A DNA stretch of 64,000 nucleotides from NCBI RefSeq assembly GCF_042434745.1, contig NZ_JBHLSS010000003.1. One strand, written 5' to 3'. This document shows positions 1-8,868 of this stretch, one piece after another; position 1 is the first letter of the stretch; the number at the start of each line of letters is the position of its first letter. Origin of the DNA: Azotobacter paspali (GTDB lineage: Bacteria > Pseudomonadota > Gammaproteobacteria > Pseudomonadales > Pseudomonadaceae). The notes beneath the pieces were generated by a model. It saw nothing but the letters and a program-made list of their open reading frames with translations. It was not told the DNA's origin and did no database searches. Position numbers and translations under genes: made by a program.

Positions 1-173
1 ACCTGGGTGGCGATACCGGCGTTCTTCGCTCGGGTTAGGCCGTAGGCGTCGGCGCAGTTGGAGATCACCGCGCGGATTTGCAGCGGGTTGCCATCGTCCT
101 GGCTGTCGATCAGCGCCTGCAGGTTGCTGCCGGAGCCGGAGACCAGCACCACCGCATTGCAGGAGTCGGCCAT
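1..173 (-). CDS. purN: Phosphoribosylglycinamide formyltransferase, N-terminal part (cut by window edge)
   Basis: Only the first 57 codons are in the window. The translation begins MADSCNAVVLVSGSGSN, with the GSGSN phosphate-binding loop of the formyltransferase fold, followed by an LQALID segment typical of PurN. The enzyme transfers a formyl group from 10-formyl-tetrahydrofolate to glycinamide ribonucleotide in purine synthesis. The ATG at 171-173 overlaps the purM stop codon (TGATG), so the two genes are translationally coupled in the usual purM-purN order. Confidence 0.9.
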   Translation of the reverse strand, partial: MADSCNAVVLVSGSGSNLQALIDSQDDGNPLQIRAVISNCADAYGLTRAKNAGIATQ

Positions 174-1228
174 CAGTGTGCCTTCAGGTTGTGCAACTGG
201 ACGCGTTCGTCGCCGTCGCCGGCGGCGATGTCGCCGATCAGCCAAGGCCGCTCGCCCGCCGCGCGCAGCACGGCGAGGACCTGCTCCACCTTGTCCCGAG
301 CGACGCAGACGACCATGCCGACGCCGCAGTTGAGCACACGGTGCATTTCGCGCTCGTCGACGTTGCCTTTTTCCTGCAGCCAGTCGAACACCGCCGGGCG
401 GGTCCAACTGGCCACGTCGATCACCGCCCGGGTACCTTGCGGCAGCACGCGCGGAATATTCTCGGTGAGGCCGCCGCCGGTGATGTGGGCCATGGCCTTG
501 ACCGCACCGGTTTCCCGGATGAGCTTGAGCAGCGGTTTGACGTAGATGCGCGTCGGTGCCATCAGCAGGTCGGCCAGCGGCTTGCCGTCCAGGGTGGCGC
601 CGGCAACGTCGGTACCGCTCAGCTCGAGGATCTTGCGGATCAGCGAGTAGCCGTTGGAGTGCGGGCCGGAGGAGGGTAGGGCGATCAGCGCGTCGCCGGC
701 GGCGACCTTCGCGCCGTCGATGATTTCGCTCTTCTCCACCACGCCGACGCAGAAGCCGGCCAGGTCGTAGTCCTCGCCCTCGTACATGCCGGGCATCTCG
801 GCTGTCTCGCCACCGACCAGCGCGCAGCCGGCCATCTCGCAGCCCTCGCCGATGCCGGCGACCACGCGGGCGGCTACGTCGACGTTGAGCTTGCCGGTAG
901 CGTAGTAGTCGAGAAAGAACAGCGGTTCGGCGCCGCATACCACCAGATCGTTGACGCACATGGCCACCAGGTCGATGCCGATGCTGTCGTGCTTGCCGAG
1001 GTTCATCGCCAGGCGCAGCTTGGTGCCGACACCGTCGGTACCGGAAACCAGTACCGGTTGCCTGTAACCGGCCGGGATTTCGCACAGGGCGCCGAAGCCG
1101 CCCAGGCCACCCATCACTTCGGGGCGCGCGGTGCGCCTGGCGACGCCCTTGATGCGTTCGACCAGCGCTTCACCTGCGTCGATGTCGACACCGGCGTCCT
1201 TGTAGCTCAGGGAGGGTTGCTTACTCAT
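173..1228 (-). CDS. purM: Phosphoribosylformylglycinamidine cyclo-ligase (AIR synthetase)
   Basis: A 351-residue protein, the usual PurM length. It closes the imidazole ring in purine synthesis with ATP. Visible family signatures are the DGVGTK loop near residue 65, the GGETAEMPGMY segment in the middle, and GPHSNGYSL. It starts at ATG 1228 and runs directly into purN with a one-base stop/start overlap. The roughly 970-bp region upstream carries a long inverted repeat rather than another gene. Confidence 0.97.
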   Translation of the reverse strand: MSKQPSLSYKDAGVDIDAGEALVERIKGVARRTARPEVMGGLGGFGALCEIPAGYRQPVLVSGTDGVGTKLRLAMNLGKHDSIGIDLVAMCVNDLVVCGAEPLFFLDYYATGKLNVDVAARVVAGIGEGCEMAGCALVGGETAEMPGMYEGEDYDLAGFCVGVVEKSEIIDGAKVAAGDALIALPSSGPHSNGYSLIRKILELSGTDVAGATLDGKPLADLLMAPTRIYVKPLLKLIRETGAVKAMAHITGGGLTENIPRVLPQGTRAVIDVASWTRPAVFDWLQEKGNVDEREMHRVLNCGVGMVVCVARDKVEQVLAVLRAAGERPWLIGDIAAGDGDERVQLHNLKAH

Positions 1229-1329
1229 GGATCAGGCCTTCAGGAGGTTCGGGATTCGACCGGGGCGAGGGCCGGTCTGCAGGACAGACGATTCTAACAG
1301 GCTTGTCCAGCAGCGACCACCGAGCGCCC

Positions 1330-1500
1330 TGGCGGCGCAGGGCAATCGCATGAAGCGCTCGCCTGATACCAGACTGGCAAGATTGTGTGATCCTTGGCAT
1401 GGCTGCTTGCCGAGTAGCCGGACAGTCCCCGTTTCGGCCCCCCGGCCAAGTCACTTTTTCTTGCCTGGCCAAGAAAAAGTAACCCAAAAGAAGGCCACCC
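1330..1500. repeat. Left arm of a long imperfect inverted repeat
   Basis: This stretch, read in reverse complement, matches 1875-2085 over most of its length. Shared blocks include the GGCAAGCAGCC segment, the CACAATCTT-CCAGT segment, the run GGCCGGGGGGCCGAAAC, and a short hairpin with arms ACTTTTTCTT and AAGAAAAAGT. No credible protein is encoded. Similar AAGAGAAAGT hairpin repeats are familiar intergenic elements in Azotobacter and some Pseudomonas, so this is probably a dispersed non-coding repeat present here in two opposite copies. Confidence 0.75.
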
Positions 1501-1874
1501 CCTCATCCGGCCCTGCGCTTCGCTCCGGGTTCCCTCCCTGCATCGCCGTTCCAAGGGCTCGCCGCGAAGGGCCATCCATGGCCCATCGCGGCTCTCGCGG
1601 CATCCTTGCCGCTCGACCCCTTCCACGACGATTCCGCTCGGCCTCCTGAAGGGGGCATCCGGCGTTGCCTGACAGGCCGTGCCACAGGAAGAGCGAAAGC
1701 GCTTTCAGGCAACCCGGAGCCCGACTCCCGTTCAGAAGGCCAAGCGCAAGCGTCGCGTAGAGGGGCAAGCCGCGGGGAGGCGGCGAGAGTCGTACGAGGG
1801 GCATGGATGCCCCTTGTGCGACGCTCCTCGGAGCGGCGCCGGAGCGAGGGAACCCCGGCGTAGCCGGGGCCGAA

Positions 1875-2085
1875 TGATCGGGCGCGCTTTCTCTTTGGTT
1901 ACTTTCTCTTTGCGCGCGCCAAGAGAAAGTGACTCGGCCGGGGGGCCGAAACAGGAGGTATCCAGCCCCTCGGCAAGCAGCCGATGCACCGGATTTGAAG
2001 ACCAGGCCGGAACGACTAGGGACACAATCTTTCCAGTCCGGTATCGGAAAGACATTTCATGCGGTTGCCCTGCCTGGCGGCGGCC
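1875..2085. repeat. Right arm of the long imperfect inverted repeat
   Basis: This is the inverted partner of 1330-1500. It holds the hairpin ACTTTCTCTT ... AAGAGAAAGT around the palindromic core GCGCGCGC, then GGCCGGGGGGCCGAAAC, GGCAAGCAGCC and ACACAATCTTTCCAGT in the same order as the reversed left arm. About 375 bp lie between the arms, with no supported gene. The rest of the gap from 1229 to 2199 shows only overlapping spurious frames. The promoter of the DUF2066 gene should lie in the last 100 bases. Confidence 0.75.
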
Positions 2086-2199
2086 ATGGCTCCCGGCATG
2101 CGCCCAGCGTGCCGGTGCTCGCGGTTGCCGGTGCGTCGGCGGCTGTTTAAGGTATAACCCCCTTTCGTCGCCCTGCGCCGCCACGTCGAGATTTCCGTC

Positions 2200-3204
2200 A
2201 TGCGCCCGATCGTCCGTCCGTTCCTGCTTTGCTTGTCGCTGTTCAGCTTGCCTACTCTCGCCGAGCAGCTCTCCGACCTTTATCAGGTCCGCGAGCCGGT
2301 TGCCAGCCGGCAGCCGGCGGCACGCGACCAGGCTCTACAGCGAGCCTTCGACGTCCTGCTGGTGCGTCTGACCGGCAAACCCGAGGCAGTGCAGAATCCG
2401 GCGTTGGCGGCTGTGCGCCAGGACCCGCAGCAACTGATCCTCAAATATGGCTATGAAGGCCAGACGCTGGTGGTCGATTTCGATCCGGCCTCTACTCATG
2501 GGCAACTGCGCCAGGCCGGGTTGCCCCTGTGGGGGGCCGACCGACCCAGCCTGCTGGTTTGGTGGCTGAACGAGCACGATGGTACCGCCCAATTGGTCGG
2601 CGACGGTCAGAACAGCGCCCAGCCGTTGCGCAAGGCCGCCCAGTACCGTGGTCTGCCGCTGCGCCTGCCGATGGCCGACCTCGACGAGCAACTGGTCGCT
2701 ACCCCGGAGAATCTGGCCAGCGGCACAGGGCTGCAAGGCGTGTCCGGGCGCTACGGGGCCAATGCCATGCTCACCGTGCGTGCCCGTCAGGAGGGCGGCA
2801 AGTGGCTGGCCCAGTGGCGTCTGGCGGCCGACGGCGGCCAGTCGGAGGGCAGCGCCGAGGCGCCGGACGCCGCTACACTGGCCGATGCTGTGATGCTGGC
2901 GGCCAGCGGGCGGATGGCCGAGCGTTTCATGGGCAGGCAGGAGGCGACCGAGCGCCTGGTCCTGCAGGTCGCGGGCGCGGATCTGGCCCGCTTCGCCGAA
3001 CTGGAGCGCGTTCTGGAGCCTTTCGACGCCCACCTGCGCCGGGTCGAGGGCGACCAACTGGTCTACCAGCTCGAATCCACGGTCGTTCGGGTACGTTCCC
3101 AGATGGCCTTGATCGGTCTGCACGAGGCAGGCGCTGCCAGTCAGGCGACCGGTCAGGCGCCGATGGTGCAAGCGCGCGAAACCACGCTGAGTTTCCGCTG
3201 GTGA
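2200..3204 (+). CDS. DUF2066 domain protein, exported
   Basis: 334 residues. Residues 1-21 form a signal peptide (basic MRPIVR, hydrophobic FLLCLSLFSLPTL, cleavage near LAEQ). The rest matches the layout of the DUF2066 proteins that lie between purM and the hda region in pseudomonads, including the early segment FDVLLVRLTGKPEAV. It is predicted to be periplasmic; its function is unknown. It heads a cluster with the CDP-alcohol transferase pseudogene, the AI-2E permease and hda, all on the same strand. Confidence 0.85.
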   Translation: MRPIVRPFLLCLSLFSLPTLAEQLSDLYQVREPVASRQPAARDQALQRAFDVLLVRLTGKPEAVQNPALAAVRQDPQQLILKYGYEGQTLVVDFDPASTHGQLRQAGLPLWGADRPSLLVWWLNEHDGTAQLVGDGQNSAQPLRKAAQYRGLPLRLPMADLDEQLVATPENLASGTGLQGVSGRYGANAMLTVRARQEGGKWLAQWRLAADGGQSEGSAEAPDAATLADAVMLAASGRMAERFMGRQEATERLVLQVAGADLARFAELERVLEPFDAHLRRVEGDQLVYQLESTVVRVRSQMALIGLHEAGAASQATGQAPMVQARETTLSFRW

Positions 3205-3249
3205 CCCCGGCCTGGGTCTGACGGGACGGAACAGCGGCCGGAGCCGTCC

Positions 3250-3797
3250 ATGCATCGCTTGCCCAACCTGCTGACCCTGCTGCGCTTTCTGCTGGTGCCG
3301 CCGGTCGCCTGGTCGATCCGCGCCGGGGCTTACGGCAAGGCCTTGCTGTTGTTCGTCCTGGCGGCTCCAGCGATGCGCTGGACGGTTTTCTCGCCCGCCG
3401 CTTCGGCTGGGGCGGCAGGCTCGGGGCCCTGCTCGATCCGCCAGCGGACAAGTTGCTGCTGGTTTCCAGCTTCGTCTGCCTGAGTCTGTCTGGACTCCTT
3501 CCCGGTTGGCTGGTGCTGGTGGTGCTAGCAAGGGATGCGCTGATCGTTGCCGGGGCCCTCTGTTATCGTTGGCGGGTCGGTCGCCTGAAGGTCAGTCCGA
3601 GCCGCCTAGGCAAGCTGTCCACCTTTTTGCAGAGCGTTCTGGTAAGTGCTGTGCTGCTGTAGGCCAGTCTGATGCCGACCGCCGCCGCGTTGCTCCCGCC
3701 GCTGATCGCGCTGGTGGTGCTGGGCAGCCTGGCCAGCGCCGTCGGCTATGCGCGCGAGTGGACCGACAAATATCGCAGGAACAAGGATTTCAGATGA
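3250..3797 (+). pseudogene. CDP-alcohol phosphatidyltransferase, frameshifted and with an in-frame stop
   Basis: The start MHRLPNLLTLLRF is typical of this membrane family. The family signature D-G-x2-A-R-x8-G-x3-D-x3-D is perfectly present at about 3380-3450, but in a different frame from the start. Restoring one G in the GGCGG-CTCC run near 3361-3368 joins the frames. The second half is then stopped by TAG at 3660-3662 (probably from CAG), while the same frame stays open to TGA 3795-3797, which overlaps the next gene by ATGA. Two independent lesions argue for a real pseudogene rather than one sequencing error. Confidence 0.85.
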
Positions 3798-4900
3798 CCG
3801 ATTCGAATCGCTGGATCTGGTTGGCCGGGGTGTTCTTCTCCGGTTGGCTGGTCTATTTGCTGATGCCGATTCTCTCGCCCTTCCTGATCGGCATATTGCT
3901 GGCTTACCTGGGCGATCCCCTGGTCGACCGCTTGGAGGCGCGCGGACTGTCGCGGACCTGGGGGGTGATCGCGGTATTCGCCCTGTTCGGCCTGCTTCTG
4001 GTTCTGGCTCTGCTGTTTCTGTTGCCGTCGCTGGGGCGGCAATTGGTACATCTCTACGAACTGGCGCCGCAGATGCTCGACTGGTTGCAGCAGGTGGTAC
4101 TGCCCTGGGTCCAGGTGAAGTTGGGTCTGGCCAAGGGCTTCTGGCATCTGGAACAGCTCAAGTCGATGTTCGTCGGGCAACTGGACAAGACCACCGACGT
4201 CCTCACCCAATTGCTCAGTCAGGCCACCGCCTCCGGCCTGGCCCTGCTCGCCTGGCTGGGCAACCTGCTGCTGGTGCCGGTGGTGAGTTTCTATCTGCTG
4301 CGCGACTGGGACATCCTGGTGGCCAAGTTGCGAACCTTGCTGCCGCGGCGACGGGAGGGCGTGGTGGTGGGGCTGGTCGGCGAGTGCCACGAGGTGCTCG
4401 GTGCCTTCCTGCGCGGGCAGATGCTGGTGATGCTGGCGCTCGGCGTCGTCTACGCGCTGGGCTTGATGCTGGTCGGCATCGACCTCGGGCTGCTGATCGG
4501 CCTGCTCGCCGGGCTGGCGAGCATAGTGCCGTACATGGGCTTCGTGGTCGGCATCGGTGCTGCCCTTGTCGCCGCGCTGTTCCAGTTCGGCGGCGATCCC
4601 TATCCGCTGATCGGCGTAGTGGTGGTGTTCAGCGTCGGCCAGTTGCTCGAAGGCATGCTGTTGACCCCACTGCTGGTCGGCGACCGAATCGGTCTGCATC
4701 CGGTGGCGGTGATCTTCGCCGTCCTCGCCGGCGGTCAGTTGTTCGGCTTCACCGGGGTGCTGCTGGCCTTGCCGGTCGCCGCGGTGATCATGGTCCTGCT
4801 GCGTCACGTCCACGATCTGTATAAACTTTCCGACCTTTACGGAGAGTCTGGTCAAGGAGACTCCAGTGGCGGCTCCGCGGAGCCGCCTGGGCCGACATGA
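3794..4900 (+). CDS. AI-2E family transporter / permease (PerM-like)
   Basis: 368 residues from ATG 3794, which overlaps the stop of the upstream pseudogene (ATGA). It is very hydrophobic: helices at about residues 5-30 and 45-75, a soluble stretch with an amphipathic helix to about 150, then a block of five helices to the end. The segments PVVSFYLLRDWD and the late glycine-rich helices are typical of the AI-2 exporter/PerM family. Substrate is unknown. It precedes hda with another ATGA overlap, the usual pseudomonad arrangement. Confidence 0.88.
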   Translation: MTDSNRWIWLAGVFFSGWLVYLLMPILSPFLIGILLAYLGDPLVDRLEARGLSRTWGVIAVFALFGLLLVLALLFLLPSLGRQLVHLYELAPQMLDWLQQVVLPWVQVKLGLAKGFWHLEQLKSMFVGQLDKTTDVLTQLLSQATASGLALLAWLGNLLLVPVVSFYLLRDWDILVAKLRTLLPRRREGVVVGLVGECHEVLGAFLRGQMLVMLALGVVYALGLMLVGIDLGLLIGLLAGLASIVPYMGFVVGIGAALVAALFQFGGDPYPLIGVVVVFSVGQLLEGMLLTPLLVGDRIGLHPVAVIFAVLAGGQLFGFTGVLLALPVAAVIMVLLRHVHDLYKLSDLYGESGQGDSSGGSAEPPGPT

Positions 4901-5601
4901 AGCCGATCCAGTTGCCCCTCGGGGTGCGTCTGCGCGACGATGCTACCTTCGCCAACTTCTATCCCGGCGCCAACGCGGCGGCGCTCGGCTATGCCGAGCG
5001 ACTCTGCGAGCCCGATGCCGGCTGGACCGAAAGCCTGATCTATCTGTGGGGGGCCGAGGGCGTCGGGCGCAGCCATCTGCTGCAGGCCGCCTGCATCCGC
5101 TTCGAGCAGCGCCGCGAGCTGGCGATCTACCTGCCGCTGGCCGAGGTGGCGGACTACGGTCCGGTGCTGTTGGACAACCTGGAGCAGAGCGAACTGGTCT
5201 GCCTGGACGATCTGGAGGCGATCGCTGGGCGGGCCGATTGGGAAGAGGCGCTGTTCCACCTGTTCAACCGCCTGCGCGACTGCGGCCGACGCCTGCTGCT
5301 GTCCGCTTCGGTGCCGCCGCGCGAACTGTCGATCGAGCTGCCGGATCTGAAGTCGCGTCTGACCCTGGCGCTGGTCTTCCAGCTCCAGGGGCTGTCCGAC
5401 GAGGACAAGTTGCGCGCCCTACAACTGCGCGCCTCGCGTCGCGGCCTGCATCTCACCGACGAGGTCGGGCGCTTCATCCTCACCCGCGGTTCGCGCAGCA
5501 TGGCGGCGCTGTTCGAACTGCTCGACAAGCTGGACCAGGCCTCGCTGCAGGCCCAGCGCCGCTTGACCATTCCCTTCCTCAAGGAAATCCTGGGCTGGTA
5601 G
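4897..5601 (+). CDS. hda: DnaA regulatory inactivator Hda
   Basis: 234 residues, DnaA-like AAA+ domain without the DnaA DNA-binding domain. Hda works with the sliding clamp to promote ATP hydrolysis by DnaA and limit re-initiation. An N-terminal QLPLGVRL stretch fits the clamp-binding motif (residues 4-9). The P-loop is GAEGVGRS, with Arg where Lys is normal, as is common in Hda. The Walker B-like segment is VCLDDLEAI. The start ATG overlaps the permease stop. Confidence 0.93.
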   Translation: MKPIQLPLGVRLRDDATFANFYPGANAAALGYAERLCEPDAGWTESLIYLWGAEGVGRSHLLQAACIRFEQRRELAIYLPLAEVADYGPVLLDNLEQSELVCLDDLEAIAGRADWEEALFHLFNRLRDCGRRLLLSASVPPRELSIELPDLKSRLTLALVFQLQGLSDEDKLRALQLRASRRGLHLTDEVGRFILTRGSRSMAALFELLDKLDQASLQAQRRLTIPFLKEILGW

Positions 5602-5619
5602 GGGCCGAGCGCCGGTTCG

Positions 5620-6027
5620 CTATTCCCCGGCCAGCTTGCGGTCGAACTGGAAGCGCCAGCGGGTATACAGCAGGGCGGTGCAGAACAGGATCAGGCTGAG
5701 CAGGGTCTCCAGCCAGCCGAACAATTGGCGCGCTGGGTCGATGGCGGCGGTCACGCCCTGGATGAAGTAGAAGTTCACCACGAAGCAGGTCCAGGCATGC
5801 GCGCGTGCACTGCCGAGCAGCAAGCCGGGGGCGAGCAAGGCCAGGGGCAACAACTGGATGCCGATGACCACCCAAGGACGGGCGCCGTGCAGGTCGGCGA
5901 AGCCCAGGTTCCAGGCCGTGAGCAGGCCAGTTAGGGCGAGGAAACTGGCGAGGGTCAGGCTACGGCTGAGTTTCAGGCGCGGGGTCAGCCATTCCAAACT
6001 GGGCAGCGGTCTCGCCTTTCTAGCCAC
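5620..6027 (-). CDS. DUF2069 small membrane protein
   Basis: About 135 residues if started at the GTG at 6027 (reads ARKARPLPSLEWL after the start), which overlaps the wrbA stop by 8 bases. An upstream ATG in the same frame would lie deep inside wrbA and is unlikely. It contains four hydrophobic segments (ASFLALTGLLTAW, VVIGIQLLPLALLAPGLLL, CFVVNFYFIQGV, LETLLSLILFCTALLY) and a conserved basic end RWRFQFDRKL. DUF2069 genes typically follow wrbA in pseudomonads. Function unknown. Convergent with hda. Confidence 0.82.
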   Translation of the reverse strand: MARKARPLPSLEWLTPRLKLSRSLTLASFLALTGLLTAWNLGFADLHGARPWVVIGIQLLPLALLAPGLLLGSARAHAWTCFVVNFYFIQGVTAAIDPARQLFGWLETLLSLILFCTALLYTRWRFQFDRKLAGE

Positions 6028-6622
6028 GATCGCCCTCCAGGCGCCGGGCGATCTCCGCCAAGCGCCTGCCCAGAGCGCGGCAGAGCGCAGTTTCATGCTC
6101 GTCGAGGGGACGCTTGCCGTCGCCGGCGTGATGGCTGGCACCGTAGGGGGTGCCGCCGCCCCTGGTTTCGAGCAGCGCCGCTTCGCTGTAGGGCAGGCCG
6201 CAGACCAGCATGCCGTGGTGCAGCAAGGGCAGCAGCATCGACAGCAGGGTGGTTTCCTGGCCGCCGTGCAGGCTGGCCGTGGAAGTGAACACGGAGGCCG
6301 GCTTGCCGATCAGTTCGCCGGTCAGCCACAGGCCGCTGGTGCCGTCGAGGAAGTATTTCAACGGGGCCGCCATGTTGCCGAAACGGGTCGGGCTGCCGAG
6401 CGCCAGTCCGGCGCAGTGGCGCAGATCGTCCAGGCTGGCGTAGACCGCTCCCTCGGCGGGAATGCTCGGAGCTTGCGCCTCGCATTCGGTGGATACCGCC
6501 GGTACCGTGCGCAGGCGCGCCTCGAGCCCGCCGGACTCGACGCCGCGGGCGATCTGCCGGGCCATTTCGGCGGTGGCGCCGTGGCGACTGTAGTACAGCA
6601 CCAGGATGTAGGCATCGCTCAT
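6020..6622 (-). CDS. wrbA: NAD(P)H:quinone oxidoreductase, WrbA-type flavodoxin-like
   Basis: 200 residues. The N-terminal flavodoxin phosphate loop is YYSRHGATAEMA (residues 10-21), and the FMN-site segments SPTRFGNMAAP and FTSTASLHGGQET match WrbA. The protein reduces quinones by two electrons, a protective role in the cytoplasm. It follows arsC with a 4-base overlap and is translated together with the DUF2069 gene. Confidence 0.92.
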   Translation of the reverse strand: MSDAYILVLYYSRHGATAEMARQIARGVESGGLEARLRTVPAVSTECEAQAPSIPAEGAVYASLDDLRHCAGLALGSPTRFGNMAAPLKYFLDGTSGLWLTGELIGKPASVFTSTASLHGGQETTLLSMLLPLLHHGMLVCGLPYSEAALLETRGGGTPYGASHHAGDGKRPLDEHETALCRALGRRLAEIARRLEGDRG

Positions 6623-6972
6623 GGCAGAATCTCCAGGACTTTCTCCGCTGGCCGGCCGATCACCGCACGTTCGCCGACTACCAGGATCGGCCGCTCGATC
6701 AGCCGGGGATGGGCAACCATGGCTGCGATCAGTCGTTCTTCGTCCAGCGCTGGATCGGCCAGCTTCAGCACCTTGTATTCCTCCTCGCCGGTACGCAGCA
6801 ACTGGCGGGCCGGGATGCCGAGCTTGCCGAGCAGTTCCCTGAGCTCCTCGGCGCTAGGCGGGGTTTCCAGGTAGCGCACCACCTTCGGTTGCAGGCCGCG
6901 AGCTTCGAGCAATTCCAGCGCGCCGCGGGACTTGGAGCAGCGCGGGTTGTGATAGAGCGTCAGATCGGTCAT
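6619..6972 (-). CDS. arsC: Arsenate reductase (glutaredoxin-type, ArsC/YfgD family)
   Basis: 117 residues. The catalytic cysteine lies in HNPRCSKSRGAL (Cys12), and the substrate-binding arginines sit in the HPRLIERPIL segment near residue 95. The enzyme reduces arsenate with glutathione/glutaredoxin, although housekeeping YfgD-like members may have another substrate. There is no other ars gene nearby; it is paired with wrbA as in other pseudomonads. Confidence 0.9.
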   Translation of the reverse strand: MTDLTLYHNPRCSKSRGALELLEARGLQPKVVRYLETPPSAEELRELLGKLGIPARQLLRTGEEEYKVLKLADPALDEERLIAAMVAHPRLIERPILVVGERAVIGRPAEKVLEILP

Positions 6973-7068
6973 GGGCGGATCGCATCCAGCGGGGTGGGAC
7001 CGCTATTCTAACCACCCTGGCGCATGGAGGAACCCTGTGCCCGTCTTCGCTCTCAATAAGGTAAGGGC

Positions 7069-8295
7069 ATGCGCCAACGTTTCGTCGACACTCTGGATTT
7101 CTGGCGTTATCTGTTCGAGCGCTTTCTGGCTGACCAAGGCCCGAAGAGTGCGGCGGCGCTGACCTATACCACGTTGTTCGCGGTGGTGCCGATCATGACC
7201 CTGATCTTCGTCGTGCTGTCGGTCATCCCGGACTTCCAGGGCATAGGCGAACAGATCCAGGGCTTCATCTTTCGCAATTTTGTCCCTTCCAGCGGCGCCG
7301 TGCTGCAGGATTACCTAAGAACCTTCATCGAGCAGGCGCGGCATCTGACATGGCTCGGCGTCGGGGTGCTAATGGTCACCGCGCTGCTCATGCTGATGAC
7401 CGTCGAGCACACCTTCAACACCATCTGGCGTGTACGCCGGCCGCGCCGTGGCCTGTCCAGCTTCCTGCTGCACTGGGCCATTCTCAGCCTGGGGCCGCTG
7501 TTGCTGGGCACTGGGTTTGCCCTGAGCACTTACATCACGTCCCTGTCCCTGGTCTTTGATCCCTATGCTCTGGCCGGAGCGCGAATGCTGCTGAAAGTCA
7601 TGCCGTTGCTGTTCAGCACGGCGGCCTTCACCCTGCTGTACGTGGCGGTGCCCAATACCGCGGTGCCATTGCGCCATGCGTTGCTGGGCGGGCTGTTCGC
7701 CGCCGTGCTGTTCGAGGCGGCCAAGGGGCTGTTCGGTCTCTATGTCGCTCTGTTTCCCACCTATGAGCTGATCTACGGGGCCTTTGCCGCCGTGCCGCTG
7801 TTCCTGCTGTGGATGTATCTGAGCTGGATGATCGTGCTGCTGGGGGCCGAGCTGGTCTGCAACCTGTCCGCTTCCCGGCGCTGGCGGCGCAATCCGCTGC
7901 CGCGCCTGCTGGTGCTGCTAGGGGTGCTAAGGGTATTCCATCAGAGCCAGCAGTCCGGCCAAGCGGTTCGCCAAACCGATCTGCAGCGCGCCGGCTGGGC
8001 GCTGCCCGATTCGGTCTGGGATGAGATGCTCGATTTTCTCGAGCGGGAGCAACTGATCTGCCGCGTCAGCGACGGTCGCTGGGTGCTCTGCCGGGATCTG
8101 AACCGTTACAGCCTGGAGTCGCTGTTGAGCCGCTCGCCCTGGCCGCTGCCGCATCTCGATCAGCTTCCCGAGAGCCTCGACGAGCCCTGGTTCCCCGCCT
8201 TGCGCAGCGCCCTGGAGAGGCTTCAGCGGGAGCGCGCGGCGTTGTTCGGCGACAGCCTGGCGAGTTGGTTGCAGCCGCCCCTGTCCGAGCCCTGA
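7069..8295 (+). CDS. YihY/virulence factor BrkB family membrane protein
   Basis: 408 residues. The start MRQRFVDTLDFWRYLFERFLADQGPKSAAALTYTTLFAVVP is the family hallmark (formerly annotated as RNase BN). About six transmembrane helices fill residues 35-270, followed by a soluble C-terminal domain of about 130 residues with a winged-helix-like look (DLQRAGWALPDSVWDEML). Role unproven; the old tRNA nuclease claim applies to a different protein. Divergent from arsC. Confidence 0.9.
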   Translation: MRQRFVDTLDFWRYLFERFLADQGPKSAAALTYTTLFAVVPIMTLIFVVLSVIPDFQGIGEQIQGFIFRNFVPSSGAVLQDYLRTFIEQARHLTWLGVGVLMVTALLMLMTVEHTFNTIWRVRRPRRGLSSFLLHWAILSLGPLLLGTGFALSTYITSLSLVFDPYALAGARMLLKVMPLLFSTAAFTLLYVAVPNTAVPLRHALLGGLFAAVLFEAAKGLFGLYVALFPTYELIYGAFAAVPLFLLWMYLSWMIVLLGAELVCNLSASRRWRRNPLPRLLVLLGVLRVFHQSQQSGQAVRQTDLQRAGWALPDSVWDEMLDFLEREQLICRVSDGRWVLCRDLNRYSLESLLSRSPWPLPHLDQLPESLDEPWFPALRSALERLQRERAALFGDSLASWLQPPLSEP

Positions 8296-8396
8296 GCGGT
8301 GGCTCGGACTGGTTATATTTGTGCAGAGGTCCATTGTCGGCGATGCTGTGTGCGGCGGTCGGTTCGCCGATCGCGAGTCATTGTGGAGGGAGCCTT

Positions 8397-8867
8397 ATGA
8401 GAAGGCGAACGGGGATTGTCCTGGCGCTGGCCGCCGGGCTGGCGCTGGCCGGTTGCAGCGAGGACTGGGGCGTCGACCAGCATGGGCGTCCGGTCGCGGC
8501 GGAACAACTGGAAGGTCAGTGGCTGGTGATCAACTATTGGGCAGAATGGTGCTCGCCCTGCCGTAGCGAGATTCCCCAGTTGAACGCCTTGGCCGAGCAG
8601 TTCCAGGGGCATGGCGTGCGTGTCGTGGGGGTGAATTTCGATAATCTGCAGGGGAGCGAGTTGGCGCGCGCCAGCGAAGCGCTGGGCATTCGTTTCGGCG
8701 TGCTGGCCGAGGACCCAGCCGAGCGCCTGAAGCTGCCGCCCGGCGAGGTGTTGCCGGTCACTTACATCGTCGATGCCCAGGGTCGTCTGCGCGAGCGGCT
8801 GCTCGGCGAGCAGAATGCGGCCGGTTTGGCGGCCCGCCTGCAGACATTGCGTGGCGAGGGTTCCTGA
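8397..8867 (+). CDS. TlpA-family thioredoxin-like lipoprotein
   Basis: 156 residues from ATG 8397, which gives a clean lipoprotein signal peptide ending in LAGC (Cys20). A longer frame upstream lacks a signal and is rejected. The redox motif is WCSPC (Cys52, Cys55) in a TlpA/ResA-like fold, followed by the cis-proline region LPVTYIVD. It is predicted to be a membrane-anchored periplasmic thiol-disulfide exchange protein. It runs into the acylphosphatase gene with a one-base gap. Confidence 0.88.
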   Translation: MRRRTGIVLALAAGLALAGCSEDWGVDQHGRPVAAEQLEGQWLVINYWAEWCSPCRSEIPQLNALAEQFQGHGVRVVGVNFDNLQGSELARASEALGIRFGVLAEDPAERLKLPPGEVLPVTYIVDAQGRLRERLLGEQNAAGLAARLQTLRGEGS

Positions 8868-8868
8868 A

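Noticed and set aside
1732..2371. Overlapping 150-230 residue frames in the purM/DUF2066 gap
   Set aside because: They lie in the inverted repeat on both strands, Arg/Pro-rich, with no family features.
2335..3531. 398-residue frame on the minus strand opposite the DUF2066 gene
   Set aside because: Antisense shadow in GC-rich DNA; the plus-strand gene has a signal peptide and family features.
3746..4855. 369-residue Gln/His-rich minus-strand frame opposite the permease
   Set aside because: Composition (HQQ-rich) is the mirror of hydrophobic codons on the other strand; no family features.
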